A stretch of 64,000 nt of DNA from Maribacter sp. 1_MG-2023 (GCF_030547005.1 NZ_JAUOPN010000001.1:558001-622000), one strand, 5' to 3'. Shown: positions 54,337-63,346, counted from the stretch's first letter. Notes: generated by a model not told the origin, from the letters alone. A program made the numbers and translations.

Positions 54337-55344
54337 ATGGCCAGCAGCACATTTGTTTGTATCGATGCGCATACTTGTGGTAATCCTGTGAGGGTAGTAA
54401 AACAAGGTGGTCCTGATTTGGTCGGCGCAACCATGAGTGAAAAACGCCTGCATTTTTTAAAGGAATATGACTGGATCCGTAAAGGACTCATGTTCGAGCC
54501 TCGTGGTCATGATATGATGAGTGGTAGTATTTTTTATGCACCGAGCGACCCTAATAATGATTTTGGAATTTTATTTATTGAAACCAGCGGATGCCTACCT
54601 ATGTGCGGTCATGGTACCATTGGTGCTATTACCATTGGTATTGAAAAAGGTTTGATTATACCTAAAACACTGGGGAAAGTTCGTATGGAAACTCCGGCAG
54701 GTTTAGTACTTATATCGTATAAACAAACGGGCAATAAAGTAGATTGGGTAAAATTGACCAATGTAAAGTCTTATTTGGCTGCGACAGATTTAACCATAGA
54801 ATCATCTTATTTGGGTGAGGTTGTTTTTGATGTATCCTATGGTGGTAATTTTTATGCTATTGTAGATCCCCAAAAGAATTTTAGCGGAATTCAAGATTTC
54901 TCTGCAAGTCAGCTTATTCAGTATAGTCAAGAACTACGAGAGAGAATCAATCTGAAATATCCCAATTTATTTATCCATCCAGAAGATGCTACAATTAGAA
55001 GTGTGAGTCATATGTTATGGACAGGCAACACTATTTCTGATACTGCTACCGCAAGAAATGCCGTGTTTTATGGTGATAAAGCCATTGACCGTTCGCCGTG
55101 TGGTACAGGTACTTCTGCACGAATGGCACAATGGTTTGCAAAAGGTAAGTTAAATGCTGGTGAAGACTTTATTCATGAAAGCTATATAGGATCTCAATTT
55201 GTGGGTAGGGTAGAAGAAGAAACCGTTTTAGTTGACAGACCTGCGATAATACCGAGTATTAAAGGTTGGGCAAAAGTATATGGTCAAAACACCATTACTA
55301 TAGATGACGATGATCCGTATGCATACGGGTTTCAAGTAATTTAA
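54337..55344 (+). CDS. 4-hydroxyproline 2-epimerase
   Basis: The enzyme interconverts trans-4-hydroxy-L-proline and cis-4-hydroxy-D-proline. The 335-aa proline racemase-family protein keeps both catalytic cysteines: C90 in PMCGHGTIGA and C255 in RSPCGTGTSAR. Having both indicates epimerase rather than 3-hydroxyproline dehydratase, which has Thr or Ser at the second site. It lies between the dehydrogenase (21 bp) and the oxidase (16 bp) genes. Confidence 0.92.
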   Translation: MASSTFVCIDAHTCGNPVRVVKQGGPDLVGATMSEKRLHFLKEYDWIRKGLMFEPRGHDMMSGSIFYAPSDPNNDFGILFIETSGCLPMCGHGTIGAITIGIEKGLIIPKTLGKVRMETPAGLVLISYKQTGNKVDWVKLTNVKSYLAATDLTIESSYLGEVVFDVSYGGNFYAIVDPQKNFSGIQDFSASQLIQYSQELRERINLKYPNLFIHPEDATIRSVSHMLWTGNTISDTATARNAVFYGDKAIDRSPCGTGTSARMAQWFAKGKLNAGEDFIHESYIGSQFVGRVEEETVLVDRPAIIPSIKGWAKVYGQNTITIDDDDPYAYGFQVI

Positions 55345-55360
55345 ATTCTATTAATTATAA

Positions 55361-56608
55361 ATGAAGAATGTACTAATAATTGGCGGTGGTATTGTAGGTT
55401 TAAGCACTGCATATTTCTTAAATAAGAAAGATTTTTCCGTTACCGTTATTGATAAAGGTGATATTACCTCTGGTGCATCTTTTGTAAATGCAGGTTATAT
55501 AACACCAAGTCATATAATTCCGTTAGCATCGCCTGGTATGATAGCGAAAGGAATAAAAATGATGTTTAATTCTGCTAGTCCGTTTTATATGAAACCTAGG
55601 TTAGACGCCGATTTTTTAAAATGGTCATGGTATTTTCATAAATCATCAACATCAGCTAAGGTAGAAAAGGCTATTCCTTTAATTAAGGACATTAACCTTA
55701 TTAGTAGAGAACTATTTGCCGATATTAAAAATTCGGGCGATTTAGGAGATTTTCAACTAGAACGAAAAGGTTTATTGATGTTGTATAAGACCGAAGCAAG
55801 TTACTTACATGAAAAACAGGTTGCTGAAAGAGTAGCTTTTGAAGGGCTAGAGGTATCTGATTTAAACAAGGCAGAATTACAGCAATTAGAACCTAATGTG
55901 AATATTGATGCAGAAGGTGCTATACATTATGAATGTGACGGGCATACAACTCCGACAGAAATAATGCCCAAGTTAGTGGCTTATTTAAAGCGGCAAGGTG
56001 TTACTATTAGAACAAATGAAGAAGTTTTAGATATTAAGAGTTCTGGTAACAGTATAAGAGAGGTAGTTACCGATAAGGGTTCTTATAAACCAGAAGAAGT
56101 TGTTTTGGCTGCAGGCTCATGGAGCGGTGAACTGGCGAAAAAATTACAGTTGAAGTTACCACTACAAGGTGGTAAGGGGTATAGAATAAATATAGAACGT
56201 GATACGGGTATTACGATTCCGGCTATATTAATGGAATCTAAAATAGCGGTTACCCCAATGAACGGATTTACAAGATTCGCGGGTACGATGGAGTTTTCTG
56301 GTTTAAATGACATTATAAGAAAAGAAAGAGTAACGGCAATAGCTAATGGTGCTCAAGCCTTTTACCCTAATATAAAAATTAATGACACTGAAATAAAAAA
56401 TGTAAAAACCGGATTGCGACCAGTTTCACCAGATGGGCTGCCTTACATTGGTAAATCGTCTAACATAATTAATTTGACTATTGCCACTGGGCATGCAATG
56501 ATGGGTTGGAGTTTAGGACCTGCCACAGGTAAACTAGTTTCAGAGTTATTGTCTGGTACTAAGACGGCTATGAACATCGCAGCATTTAGCCCTGATCGAA
56601 GATTTTAA
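55361..56608 (+). CDS. FAD-dependent D-amino acid oxidase/dehydrogenase, likely cis-4-hydroxy-D-proline
   Basis: The 415-aa DadA/DAO-type flavoprotein begins with VLIIGGGIVGLSTAYFL, continues IDKGDITSGASFVNAGYITPS and ends with TGLRPVSPDGLPYIG and TGHAMMGWSLGPATGK. In this cluster it would oxidise cis-4-hydroxy-D-proline to 1-pyrroline-4-hydroxy-2-carboxylate, the substrate for the DapA-family gene. It is the last gene of the cluster; no transporter or prolyl peptidase is beside it. Confidence 0.9.
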   Translation: MKNVLIIGGGIVGLSTAYFLNKKDFSVTVIDKGDITSGASFVNAGYITPSHIIPLASPGMIAKGIKMMFNSASPFYMKPRLDADFLKWSWYFHKSSTSAKVEKAIPLIKDINLISRELFADIKNSGDLGDFQLERKGLLMLYKTEASYLHEKQVAERVAFEGLEVSDLNKAELQQLEPNVNIDAEGAIHYECDGHTTPTEIMPKLVAYLKRQGVTIRTNEEVLDIKSSGNSIREVVTDKGSYKPEEVVLAAGSWSGELAKKLQLKLPLQGGKGYRINIERDTGITIPAILMESKIAVTPMNGFTRFAGTMEFSGLNDIIRKERVTAIANGAQAFYPNIKINDTEIKNVKTGLRPVSPDGLPYIGKSSNIINLTIATGHAMMGWSLGPATGKLVSELLSGTKTAMNIAAFSPDRRF

Positions 56609-56621
56609 CGAATGTTGAAAA

Positions 56622-56677
56622 ATACTCGTCGGTAGAGAATTACCATTCACCGACAGTAAACTGTTATTCACCTATAG
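56622..56677. promoter_or_regulatory. Direct repeats at 21-bp pitch, LytTR-like operator candidate
   Basis: ATTCACC occurs at 56645-56651 and again at 56666-56672, exactly 21 bp apart, inside longer matches (TACCATTCACCGACAG and TGTTATTCACCTATAG, 12 of 16 equal). A third, weaker unit (ACTCGTCGGTAG at 56624) lies 21 bp earlier. Two or more direct repeats two helical turns apart is the layout of LytTR targets. It is 57-112 bp before the receiver gene. Confidence 0.5.
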
Positions 56678-56733
56678 CTGTCATTTTAAGAATGATAAAT
56701 CTTTAATATTTGTCGTATCAATAAAAATGAGCA

Positions 56734-57135
56734 ATGGACATATTACTTATAGAAGACGATTTAATAGAAGTTATGAAGTTGAAACGTACAGTTTCTAAAC
56801 TTAACTTAAAGCATTCAATTACAGAAGCAAAAAATGGTGAAGAAGCTTTAACCTATTTAAGGTCTGGCGAAAAATTACCTGATATTATTCTACTAGACTT
56901 GAACATGCCAAGAATGAACGGTATTGAATTTCTAGCTATTTTAAAGGCAGATGAATTACTTCAATACTTACCTACAGTTATTTTAACAACCTCAGAAAAT
57001 AGAGCAGATTTGTTGAAATGTTACCAAGCTGGTATAGCAGGTTATGTAATTAAGCCACTAAAATATGAAGATTACGAGTACAAACTAAACGCTGTTTTAG
57101 AGTACTGGAATGTTAATCAACTAGTGAAAGGCTAA
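56734..57135 (+). CDS. Single-domain response regulator
   Basis: The 133-aa receiver (CheY fold) has phospho-acceptor D55 (ILLDLNMPRMNG), acid pair E7-D8-D9, T of ILTTSEN and K of VIKPL. There is no output domain. This RcpA-like type often works with PAS/phytochrome-type kinases. It ends 78 bp before the H-NOX gene, with a -7 box between, so it may be separately transcribed. It could be the relay step between the kinases and the Hpt protein. Confidence 0.92.
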   Translation: MDILLIEDDLIEVMKLKRTVSKLNLKHSITEAKNGEEALTYLRSGEKLPDIILLDLNMPRMNGIEFLAILKADELLQYLPTVILTTSENRADLLKCYQAGIAGYVIKPLKYEDYEYKLNAVLEYWNVNQLVKG

Positions 57136-57185
57136 CAAAAAAGCTCATTTCACAACATTTTTTCCTATTTACGTATTAATTTTCC

Positions 57186-57193
57186 TACGTTTG
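57186..57193 (+). promoter_or_regulatory. -7 promoter element of the H-NOX operon
   Basis: TACGTTTG matches TAnnTTTG, 21 bp before the ATG at 57214. No clear -33 box is seen. Confidence 0.45.
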
Positions 57194-57213
57194 AGTGTAT
57201 TTAAAAAAATCAA

Positions 57214-57756
57214 ATGAAAGGAATCGTATTTACCGAGTTTTTAGAAATGGTCGAATCTGAGTTCGGTTTAGAGACTGTTGATAATATTATTGAAAAATCA
57301 AATTTACCATCAGAGGGTATTTATACCTCTGTAGCTACTTACGAATTTAATGAAATGGTAGCGTTGATCACCCAGCTAAGTAAAGAGGTAGATTTACCGG
57401 CTGGAGATTTAATTTATGCATTCGGACTCTACTTGTTCTCAAGTTTAAAGAATGCACATCCAGAAGTTATTCAAAGTTACAGAAACCCAATAGGGTTGCT
57501 ATATTCTATAGAGGATCATATACATGTTCATGTAAAAAAGCTGTATCCTGAAGCAGAACTGCCTACATTTAAAATACTAGACAAGACCGATAATTCTATT
57601 TCTATGATATATTCTTCATCTAGAGGTTTATATAGATTGGCTCATGGTTTAATTGAAAAAGCATTTGAACACTTTAACGGTAAAGCGGATATTACCTATG
57701 AACTTCTTAAAGAAGATGGTACTGAAGTGAAATTTGATGTAGTACAACATGGATAA
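57214..57756 (+). CDS. H-NOX (HNOB) haem nitric-oxide-sensing protein
   Basis: The 180-aa protein is a stand-alone H-NOX domain of usual length. It has the proximal haem-ligand histidine region (DHIHVHVKKLYP, ligand probably H104) and the haem-propionate motif Y133-x-S135-x-R137 (IYSSSRG). H-NOX binds NO (and in some anaerobes O2) through Fe(II) haem and controls an adjacent kinase or cyclase. The next gene is a histidine kinase, overlapping by 8 bp, which is the typical genetic pairing. It is cytosolic. Being from an aerobe, it is likely NO-selective; no distal-pocket tyrosine was assessed. Confidence 0.93.
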   Translation: MKGIVFTEFLEMVESEFGLETVDNIIEKSNLPSEGIYTSVATYEFNEMVALITQLSKEVDLPAGDLIYAFGLYLFSSLKNAHPEVIQSYRNPIGLLYSIEDHIHVHVKKLYPEAELPTFKILDKTDNSISMIYSSSRGLYRLAHGLIEKAFEHFNGKADITYELLKEDGTEVKFDVVQHG

Positions 57757-60112
57757 CAAAGAAGTTCTTCTCTTAAAAAAAGCGCTCGAACGGCAGAAAA
57801 AGGCTCGTAAACAAGCAGAGAATATCTTAGAAAAAAAATCTAAGGAGCTCTATGATGTCACCAGTCATTTAAGAGAATCTAACAGTAAACTCGAAAATTT
57901 ACTAAGCGAAAAAACATCTGAATTAGATGGTATTTTTATAAATATTATCGATCCTTACGTGGTAATGGATCTACAATTCAATGTTATTAATATGAATAGG
58001 TCTGCCAAAGAATTTTTGCAGTTTGATCATAATGATAAGCTAGTAAACCTTTCACAATTTATACATCCAGATTTTTTAGAATATACCCAAGAATCGATGC
58101 GGTCGATGATCGAGGTAGGTAGCTTAAAAAATTATCGTGCAAAAATTATTCTTGAAGACGGTTCTGAAAAATGGATTCAGATTAACGCAAGTCTGGTGTA
58201 CGATAAAAATCAAAGACCTATTGCTGCTCAGGGTATTATCAGAGATATTACCCAAGAAACCGAAGTAAAAAGACTTGTTGCCGAACAAAAAGCGCAATTA
58301 GATATTATAGTAGAGAATTCTCCTTTAGGTATTGTTTTAGCAGTTGACGGTGTAATTCTGAAGACCAATAATACTTTTGTAGATATGCTTGGTTATCAAG
58401 AAGGCGGACTCAAAAACATTTCTTTTAAATCAATCTCAGAACCAGAAAATGCAGCAGATACACTAAATCAACTTGATGAGATGTGTGCTGGTAAACTTGA
58501 AAAGTTTACTGAAATATGGAAGTTCACCAGAAAAGATGGTTCTACCATAATGGGTAAAACTAGAATTTCAGCGATACATGATGATCATAGAAAAAAAGAT
58601 TATCAGGTGGCTATTGTAGAAGATATTTCGCACCAATTAGAGGCAGATAGAAAACTAGAGGCATCTCAAAATAGATTGACTGCTCTTATTTCTAATTTAC
58701 AGTCTGGTGTTCTTTTAGAAGATGAGGAAGGTAAAATTGCATTGACCAATCAAAAATTCTGTGATTTATTTCATATTAAAGAATCTCCTAAGAAAATAAT
58801 TGGCGTTGATTGTGCAGAATCAGAAGAAGAATATAAAAAGTATTTTAAAAACCCAAAAAGCTTTGTTAGTAGAATAGAAGAAATTTTAGCTAAAAAAGAA
58901 ACTGTTTTGGCAGATGAACTTGAAATGATTGACGGTAGAATTTTAGCAAGAGATTTTATACCTATAGATAATGATGGTGATTACAAGGGGCACTTATGGG
59001 CTTATCAAGATATTACCATCTCTAAGAATTACAGAAAGAACTTAGAAAACCAACGAGAAAAGTATAGTAGCATCATTGCAAATATGAATTTAGGCTTGGT
59101 TGAGGTCGATAATAAAGATGTCATACAAATGGTCAACCAAAGCTTTTGTACAATGAGTGGTTTTGAAAAAGAAGAACTTATTGGTAAAGTAGCCTCTAAC
59201 GTTGTAAAGTTCAAAGATGGAGATATTATTGAAACGAAAAATCAGAATAGATTAAATGGTAAGTCTGAATCTTACGAGGTTGAAGTAATCGATAAAAATA
59301 AGAATATAAAACACTGGCTTATTAGTGGTGCACCTAGGTATAATGATACCGGTGCTATTATAGGTTCTATAGGTATTCATTTAGATATTACAGATCAAAA
59401 GCAATTAGAAATCCAGAAAGAAAAATTACTTAGCGAATTAGAAAATAGTAACCAAGGGTTACAAGAGTATGCCCATATTGTCTCTCATGACCTTAAATCG
59501 CCACTTAGAAGTATAAGTGCTTTGGCAACTTGGCTGAGTGATGATTATAAAGATGTTTTAGATGAAGGTGGTCGACAGAATCTTGAGCTTATGCAAGAGA
59601 AAGTAGCCTCTATGGATAAGTTGATCCATGGTATCCTTGAGTATTCGACAGCTAATAGTTCAGCCTTAGATGATTCTAAAGTAGACCTAAATGAAGTAAT
59701 AAATGATATAGGTGAGACTATCTTTATTCCAGAACATGTAAAATTGGTCATTCCTGAAACGTTGCCAATTATCATGGCAGATAGAATTAAAGTGCATCAA
59801 GTTTTTCAAAATATAATTGGTAATGCGGTTGTACATATTGAAAGAGAAGTAGGGCTTGTTGAAGTTCTCTATAAAGACGATGGCGAATTCTGGCAGTTTA
59901 CCGTTAGCGATAATGGAGTAGGTATACCAGAAGAGTATCATAAAAAGATTTTTGACATTTTTCAATCTATAGGTAATAATGAAAGGTCTACTGGTATAGG
60001 GCTTTCAATAGTTAAGAAAATAGTTGATCGCTACCAAGGTAGCGTTTGGGTAGATAGTGTTGTTGGGGAAGGAACTCAATTTCATTTTACAATAAAGAAA
60101 AACCATAACTAA
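57749..60112 (+). CDS. Multi-PAS histidine kinase, H-NOX partner
   Basis: The 787-aa soluble kinase starts with a charged coiled coil (ALERQKKARKQAENIL, residues about 8-60) of the sort seen in H-NOX-linked kinases. Four PAS-type domains follow (about 60-170, 180-300, 308-425 and 438-555), then HisKA with H580 (HIVSHDLKSPLRS), and HATPase_c with DNGVGIP and RSTGIGLSIVKKI. It has no membrane helix, receiver or Hpt, so it needs a separate receiver. Its start lies inside the H-NOX gene, implying coupled translation. Eleven base pairs separate it from the FIST gene. Confidence 0.93.
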   Translation: MDNKEVLLLKKALERQKKARKQAENILEKKSKELYDVTSHLRESNSKLENLLSEKTSELDGIFINIIDPYVVMDLQFNVINMNRSAKEFLQFDHNDKLVNLSQFIHPDFLEYTQESMRSMIEVGSLKNYRAKIILEDGSEKWIQINASLVYDKNQRPIAAQGIIRDITQETEVKRLVAEQKAQLDIIVENSPLGIVLAVDGVILKTNNTFVDMLGYQEGGLKNISFKSISEPENAADTLNQLDEMCAGKLEKFTEIWKFTRKDGSTIMGKTRISAIHDDHRKKDYQVAIVEDISHQLEADRKLEASQNRLTALISNLQSGVLLEDEEGKIALTNQKFCDLFHIKESPKKIIGVDCAESEEEYKKYFKNPKSFVSRIEEILAKKETVLADELEMIDGRILARDFIPIDNDGDYKGHLWAYQDITISKNYRKNLENQREKYSSIIANMNLGLVEVDNKDVIQMVNQSFCTMSGFEKEELIGKVASNVVKFKDGDIIETKNQNRLNGKSESYEVEVIDKNKNIKHWLISGAPRYNDTGAIIGSIGIHLDITDQKQLEIQKEKLLSELENSNQGLQEYAHIVSHDLKSPLRSISALATWLSDDYKDVLDEGGRQNLELMQEKVASMDKLIHGILEYSTANSSALDDSKVDLNEVINDIGETIFIPEHVKLVIPETLPIIMADRIKVHQVFQNIIGNAVVHIEREVGLVEVLYKDDGEFWQFTVSDNGVGIPEEYHKKIFDIFQSIGNNERSTGIGLSIVKKIVDRYQGSVWVDSVVGEGTQFHFTIKKNHN

Positions 60113-60123
60113 AGATTCATTAA

Positions 60124-61254
60124 ATGAAAATAGTTCAAGGAATAAAAAAATCAAATGAATCTTTTGTACTTAAAGATTCTACGCTACTTAAAGAACCGTT
60201 AGTATTGGTTTTTGGTAATCGATATATGTTAGAAAGTGAACATATATATGATGAGGTTAAACAGTTGTTTCCGAACGGGCATATCGTTTTTGGCACCACT
60301 TCGGGTGAAATTATAGATGATAATGTTTTGGACGGATGCATTGTTTTAACTGCTATAGAATTTGAAAAGAGTTCAATTTTAGTGAAAAGAAGCAATGTTG
60401 CAGATTTTCAAAATGATGATAAAAAATTAGGAGAGGTTTTAATAGCTGAGTTTCCGAAAGAAAATTTAAAACATCTATTTGTAATATCTGAAGGTAGTAC
60501 CGTAAACGGCAGTGCACTTATAGAAGGTTTAGAACATTTAGGCAATACACATTTCGGACTCTCTGGTGGATTATGTGGTGATGATGATCGTTTTGAACGA
60601 ACATTGGCATCTTATAATGAAAACCCCAAGGAAGGTGAAATAATAGCTATAGGTTTTTATGGTGATACCTTAGAAATTACTAGTTCTAATTACGGTGGTT
60701 GGACCACTTTTGGGCCAGAACGTATTATTACAAAATCTGAAGGTAATCTACTTTTTGAATTAGATGGTAAACCTGCATTGGATCTTTACAAAACCTATTT
60801 AGGTGAAAAAGCAAATGAATTGCCGAAGTCGGCATTGCTATACCCGTTAAGTGTTAAGGTGACCGAAGATGCTGAACCTTTGGTGAGAACGATTCTTAAT
60901 ATAGATGAGAAAAAAAATACAATGACACTTGCAGGTGACATTCCAGAAGGGGCAAGGGTGCAGTTAATGATGTCTTCTGTAGATGATATAGCAAACGGAG
61001 CTTTTCATGCAGCAGAACTCGCTATGGGTGGCAGAAAGAAATCTCCTGAGTTGGCGTTATTGATTAGTTGTATTGGTAGAAAGTTGGTAATGGATCAACG
61101 TACTGAAGAAGAAATCGAAGAAGTTAAAGCCGTAATTGGTGGTAATACGGTAATAAGCGGATTTTACTCCTATGGCGAAATGGCACCTTTTAGCGGTCAA
61201 GATAGTTGTAAATTGCACAATCAGACCATGACATTAACCTTATTTAGCGAATAA
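60124..61254 (+). CDS. FIST domain protein (NosP family)
   Basis: The 376-aa protein is FIST_N (about 25-215, with FGTTSGEI and FGLSGGLCGDDD) plus FIST_C (about 220-365, ending ISGFYSYGEMAPF and CKLHNQTMTLTLFSE). In Pseudomonas and other bacteria this family, named NosP, binds haem and NO and controls a partner kinase. Whether this one binds haem is not shown by a clear motif; FIST proteins may also sense small ligands such as amino acids. Its stop overlaps the next start by one base (TAATG), and that gene is a kinase, as in the NosP loci I know. Confidence 0.88.
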   Translation: MKIVQGIKKSNESFVLKDSTLLKEPLVLVFGNRYMLESEHIYDEVKQLFPNGHIVFGTTSGEIIDDNVLDGCIVLTAIEFEKSSILVKRSNVADFQNDDKKLGEVLIAEFPKENLKHLFVISEGSTVNGSALIEGLEHLGNTHFGLSGGLCGDDDRFERTLASYNENPKEGEIIAIGFYGDTLEITSSNYGGWTTFGPERIITKSEGNLLFELDGKPALDLYKTYLGEKANELPKSALLYPLSVKVTEDAEPLVRTILNIDEKKNTMTLAGDIPEGARVQLMMSSVDDIANGAFHAAELAMGGRKKSPELALLISCIGRKLVMDQRTEEEIEEVKAVIGGNTVISGFYSYGEMAPFSGQDSCKLHNQTMTLTLFSE

Positions 61255-62318
61255 TGCATTCCCTGTTAAAAAGACAAATCCGAAAATATTTACCAGAAGA
61301 TCTAAAGGCGAACCCAGAAATGGAAAGTTTTTTAGAAGCAGTAGAAAAATCTTATGAGAATTTTGATGATAAATTTTCTATGCTTCATAGAGCTTCAACG
61401 ATAAGTTCAGATGAACTATTTGAAGCCAATAAGAGTTTACAGAAAGAAGCAAAACAGCAAAAAAAGATTCTAGTATCCCTAGAAAATACCATCCGTAGTC
61501 TTACAGAGAATTTAAATGAAGAACAACTTTTTGGTGAGAATGTCAAAGATGACTTCAATGCAGAAGATTTAGCCGCATACATAAGTAATTTGGCAGCGAA
61601 GGTTTCTGAAATGACTGTTGAAAAAGACAGACTTTTAAAGAGTTTAGAAAGCCAAAATCAATCTTTAAACAATTATGCGCAAATGGTATCGCATGATTTA
61701 AAATCGCCCATCCGAAACATCAATGCGTTGATGAGTTGGATAATGGAAGATGAGAAAGAAAAGTTTTCTGCTGCCAGTAAAGACAATTTCTCAATGGTGT
61801 CGCAGAACTTGACTAAGATGGATAAGCTCATTTCAGGTATTCTTAACCATGCTACCATGGGCGAAACTGAAGAGCATAGGGTTACATTTAGTTTAGAAGA
61901 GAGCCTAAAAGATATTGAACAAACTATTTTTGTTCCTGAAAATATAACTTTTGAGTATGATGAAGAATTGCCAGAATTGTTCTTTGAAAGAGCACGACTA
62001 GAGCAATTGTTTATGAATTTATTTACCAATGCGGTTACGGCAACAGAAAATGTTGAAAAAGGAATTATAAAAGTTGGTTACGAGCCAGATGACGCCTACT
62101 GGAAATTTAGTGTTTCAGATAATGGCAAGGGAATACCAGAGAAACATCAAAAAGGAATTTTTGAAATGTTTAAAAAGCTGGAGACAGCTAACAATGCCAC
62201 TGGCATCGGACTTGCAATTGTTAAGAAAATTGCGGTACTTTATGAAGGCGATGTTCGGTTAGAATCAGAAGAAAACGTTGGTACTACGTTTTATATCACA
62301 TTAAAAAAGAATTCATGA
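61254..62318 (+). CDS. Histidine kinase paired with the FIST protein
   Basis: The 354-aa soluble kinase begins LLKRQIRKYLPEDLK and LEAVEKSYENFDDKFSML, the N-terminal helix pattern that I associate with kinases following FIST genes. A coiled coil leads to HisKA with H147 (QMVSHDLKSPIRN) and HATPase_c with N-box LFMNLFTNAV, DNGKGIP and ATGIGLAIVKKI. It lacks PAS and receiver domains. NahK of Pseudomonas, partner of NosP, is a hybrid kinase, so this is a shorter form. It overlaps FIST by 1 bp and the Hpt gene by 4 bp. Confidence 0.9.
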   Translation: MHSLLKRQIRKYLPEDLKANPEMESFLEAVEKSYENFDDKFSMLHRASTISSDELFEANKSLQKEAKQQKKILVSLENTIRSLTENLNEEQLFGENVKDDFNAEDLAAYISNLAAKVSEMTVEKDRLLKSLESQNQSLNNYAQMVSHDLKSPIRNINALMSWIMEDEKEKFSAASKDNFSMVSQNLTKMDKLISGILNHATMGETEEHRVTFSLEESLKDIEQTIFVPENITFEYDEELPELFFERARLEQLFMNLFTNAVTATENVEKGIIKVGYEPDDAYWKFSVSDNGKGIPEKHQKGIFEMFKKLETANNATGIGLAIVKKIAVLYEGDVRLESEENVGTTFYITLKKNS

Positions 62319-62635
62319 TAGAACAACCTAATCTTAATTACGTAGACGAGCTTGCTGGTGACGATATTTCTTTTAGAAATCAGTTTCTTGATATTATTAA
62401 AAACGAGTTTCCGTTAGAAAAAGAAGAATATTTTGGTCATGTAAAAAATACAAGAGTAAAAGAAACTGCCGAAATTGTTCATAAACTAAAACATAAGTTT
62501 AATATCTTAGGAATGGAAAATTCTTATAAGTTAGCAGTAGCTTATGAAATGGAATTATTGGATGGAAAGCACGATAGTCAATCTAAATTCGTTGAAGTAT
62601 TAGAAACTATTGAAGAATACATTAAAACAATTTAA
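62315..62635 (+). CDS. Histidine phosphotransfer (Hpt) protein
   Basis: The 106-aa helical protein has the Hpt motif H56-K-L-K-x5-LG (VHKLKHKFNILGM). Hpt proteins shuttle phosphate between two receivers and lack kinase activity. It starts in the stop of the kinase gene (ATGA) and ends directly against the LytTR regulator (TAAATG), so the order is kinase-Hpt-regulator. Confidence 0.88.
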   Translation: MIEQPNLNYVDELAGDDISFRNQFLDIIKNEFPLEKEEYFGHVKNTRVKETAEIVHKLKHKFNILGMENSYKLAVAYEMELLDGKHDSQSKFVEVLETIEEYIKTI

Positions 62636-63346
62636 ATGAACTGTATTATAATCGATGATGAAGCCACGGCAAGACTAGTTGTTAGGCAACTTTGTTCAAA
62701 GATACCTGAGCTTGATGTTATTGAAGAATTTGACAACGCCATTTCGGCAATCAAGTTTTTAAATCAACAGAATATTGATGTTATTTTTCTAGATATTCAC
62801 ATGCCTGGTTTTAGTGGTGTCGATTTTATACAAACACTTAAAAATCCACCAAAAGTAGTTATGACTACTTCTGATACAGATTTCGCAATAGCCGCTTATG
62901 AATATGAATGTATCGTTGATTATTTGGTGAAACCGATTACACTAGAACGTTTTGAAAAAAGTATTGAAAAAATTAAAAGTAGTTCTTCTAAAAAGCCACA
63001 AACACACGTAGAAACACAACAAAATTCATCTGAAGGTGAAGATTTGTATATCAATATTGACCGAAGATTGATTAAGTTGAAACTCAATGAAATTTTGGTT
63101 ATCGAAGCCAAAGGCGATTACATTGACGTTAAAACAGAAAAAGAAGATCATAGGGTACATACTACCTTGAAAAAAATAAAAGAAAAATTACCTGAAAAGT
63201 TGTTTCTGCAAATACACAGATCGTACATTATCAACTTTACCAAAATTATTGATATAGAAGATAATAGCGTGCTTATTGCTAAAAATGTGGTGCCTATTAG
63301 CCGCTCTAACCGCCCAGAATTAATGAGACGTTTGAATTTACTTTAA
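62636..63346 (+). CDS. LytTR-type response regulator
   Basis: The 236-aa protein has a receiver domain (D53 in IFLDIHMPGFSG) and a LytTR DNA-binding domain (about 130-236, with IEAKGDYIDVKTE, HTTLKKIKEKL, FLQIHRSYIIN and VPISRSNRPELMRRL). It is the only DNA-binding output of the locus. LytTR proteins bind direct repeats about two turns apart, and such repeats lie upstream of the receiver gene at 56734. It is the last gene of the run; a convergent receiver gene follows 20 bp later. Confidence 0.95.
   Translation: MNCIIIDDEATARLVVRQLCSKIPELDVIEEFDNAISAIKFLNQQNIDVIFLDIHMPGFSGVDFIQTLKNPPKVVMTTSDTDFAIAAYEYECIVDYLVKPITLERFEKSIEKIKSSSSKKPQTHVETQQNSSEGEDLYINIDRRLIKLKLNEILVIEAKGDYIDVKTEKEDHRVHTTLKKIKEKLPEKLFLQIHRSYIINFTKIIDIEDNSVLIAKNVVPISRSNRPELMRRLNLL

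Noticed and set aside
54034-54453. A 139-codon minus frame spanning the dehydrogenase/epimerase junction
   Set aside because: Antisense to two conserved genes, with low-complexity composition and no homologous look.
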